DNA from: CAYUFF01 sp964444075
GTDB taxonomy: Archaea > Aenigmatarchaeota > Aenigmatarchaeia > CG10238-14 > SCSR01
NCBI GenBank assembly: GCA_964444075.1
Contig: CAYUFF010000017.1
Span: 1-20,707 of the forward strand
Direction: 5' to 3'
Length of the DNA: 20,707 nt
In this document: positions 20,049 to 20,707 of the stretch, one piece after another
How the letters are laid out: every line of letters begins with the position of its first letter
Numbering within the stretch: position 1 is the stretch's first letter
The notes under the pieces: generated by a model
The model's input: the letters and a program-made list of their open reading frames with translations, nothing else
Told to the model about the DNA's origin: nothing
Database searches by the model: none
Made by a program: the position numbers and the translations under genes

Positions 20049-20707
20049 TCACGCCTCCCAGTACCTCTTCCACTCCCAGTCCGTAACTACCCTCCTCTCG
20101 TAGAGTTTCCACTCCTCTTCCTTCAGCTCAACGAACTTCTCGTAAGCCCCTCCCAAGCTTTTCCTAACGACTCTATCCCTCTTCAGTTCTTCCAACGCTT
20201 CCTTCAGGTTGGACGGCACCTCTTCCAGGGTCTTGTAAGTTCCGTCCTCGTAGATATCCCTCTCTATGGGGTTTTCCAGCTCCAGACCCTTTTCTATGCC
20301 GTCCAAGCCTGACGCCAGCAGGCCGGAAAGGAGGAAGTATGGGTTGGCCGAGGGGTCTGACAGCCTGAACTCCACCCTGGCTGAGGATGGTGAGAAGAAG
20401 TGCGGTACCCTCACCAGGGCGTCCCTGTTCCTCCTCCCCCAGTAAACGTACCGAGGGGCCTCGAACTCCCCCAACCTCTTGTAGGAATTCACGGTGGGGG
20501 CCGCTACGGCGGTAAGCGCCTTGGCGTGCTCGAGGATTCCAGCCAAGAAACGCTTCCCGTCCTCCGACAGCTGGTACTCGTCCTCCCTGTCGTAGAACAG
20601 GTTCCTTCCCTCCTCAGCGAGGCTCAGGTGTACGTGCATGCCGTTGCCCGGCCGACCCTCTATGGGCTTTGGCATGAAGGTTGCACTCAAGCTTTCTTCC
20701 TCCGCGA
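20049..20707 (-). CDS. glnA: Glutamine synthetase type I, C-terminal part (runs off the window)
   Basis: About 218 residues are visible; the N-terminal half lies beyond 20707. GS condenses glutamate and ammonia with ATP. Visible landmarks: ATFMPKPIEGRPGNGMHVHLS (ATP/ammonia site; the first half is the family's MPKP loop), VNSYKRLGEFEAPRYVYWG, and the RVEFRLSDPSANPYF segment binding glutamate and metal. The adenylylation-type tyrosine of enteric GS cannot be aligned with confidence. It is the first visible gene of the operon; glmR starts 2 nt after its stop. A GS at the head of an amino-sugar operon makes metabolic sense, since glutamine feeds GlmS. Confidence 0.95.
   Translation of the reverse strand, partial: AEEESLSATFMPKPIEGRPGNGMHVHLSLAEEGRNLFYDREDEYQLSEDGKRFLAGILEHAKALTAVAAPTVNSYKRLGEFEAPRYVYWGRRNRDALVRVPHFFSPSSARVEFRLSDPSANPYFLLSGLLASGLDGIEKGLELENPIERDIYEDGTYKTLEEVPSNLKEALEELKRDRVVRKSLGGAYEKFVELKEEEWKLYERRVVTDWEWKRYWEA

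Noticed and set aside
1..20707. CRISPR arrays, insertion sequences, tRNA-end duplications marking an integrated element.
   Set aside because: None seen: no regularly spaced repeats, no transposase with terminal repeats, and no second copy of the tRNA-Ile 3' end.

Overview
The window is archaeal. It has a ribosomal protein uS10 of archaeal length, a Bud32 kinase, a Hel308 helicase, an archaeal-type Elp3, and promoters made of a TATA box about 26 bp upstream of the start codon, so that most mRNAs look leaderless. The combination of Ku, a stand-alone LigD-type ligase, family-4 UDG and Hel308 suggests a thermophilic euryarchaeote-like lineage such as Archaeoglobi. I cannot fix the lineage: the unfused Bud32 and a BHB intron in a protein gene would also fit other groups. 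The run of 100 N at 3675-3774 is flanked by a 55-bp exact duplication, so this is a scaffolded draft assembly (probably a MAG), and single-base frameshifts should be read with that in mind.

Layout. 1-465: a gene end and rps10. 697-1320: a decayed VapBC toxin-antitoxin pair. 1432-3640 (minus): an unknown protein and Elp3. 3915-4691: a TauE/SafE membrane permease. 4692-6530: GC-rich DNA with two unrecognised minus-strand genes and two hairpins. 6536-7366: an anchored metallo-beta-lactamase-fold hydrolase. 7440-7757: a small membrane protein split by an in-frame TGA. 7822-7898: tRNA-Ile(GAT). 7911-10756: divergent bud32 and hel308. 10781-11908: a double-SIS protein. 11905-14218 (minus): Nudix hydrolase, Ku and DNA ligase. 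14219-14898: debris including a broken relE. 14899-16433 (minus): a methyltransferase and family-4 uracil-DNA glycosylase with a set of palindromic operators. 16511-16998: a small antitoxin with broken HEPN and aspartyl-protease-like remnants. 17177-20707 (minus): an operon reading glnA, glmR/yvcK, a glmU-like gene and a HAD phosphatase gene.

Main discovery. The ligase gene, translationally coupled to Ku through a GTGA overlap, is interrupted by 35 nt at 12806-12840. That insert and its borders fold into a bulge-helix-bulge: two 3-nt bulges around a 4-bp helix, plus a 9-bp intronic hairpin. Cutting at the standard bulge positions restores the reading frame exactly and rebuilds the codon of the catalytic lysine (AA|G) of the KFDGTR motif. 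Unspliced RNA stops after 33 codons. This looks like an archaeal mRNA intron in the active site of the end-joining ligase, processed by the tRNA splicing endonuclease, which would make end joining depend on RNA splicing.

How the genes fit together. Hel308, Ku, ligase, Nudix and UDG form a repair-rich stretch of about 8 kb. In the last operon, glutamine synthetase, GlmR/YvcK and a GlmU-like enzyme point to coordinated control of glutamine and UDP-GlcNAc supply. Four toxin-antitoxin-type or small accessory remnants lie in the gaps, a sign of repeated gain and decay.
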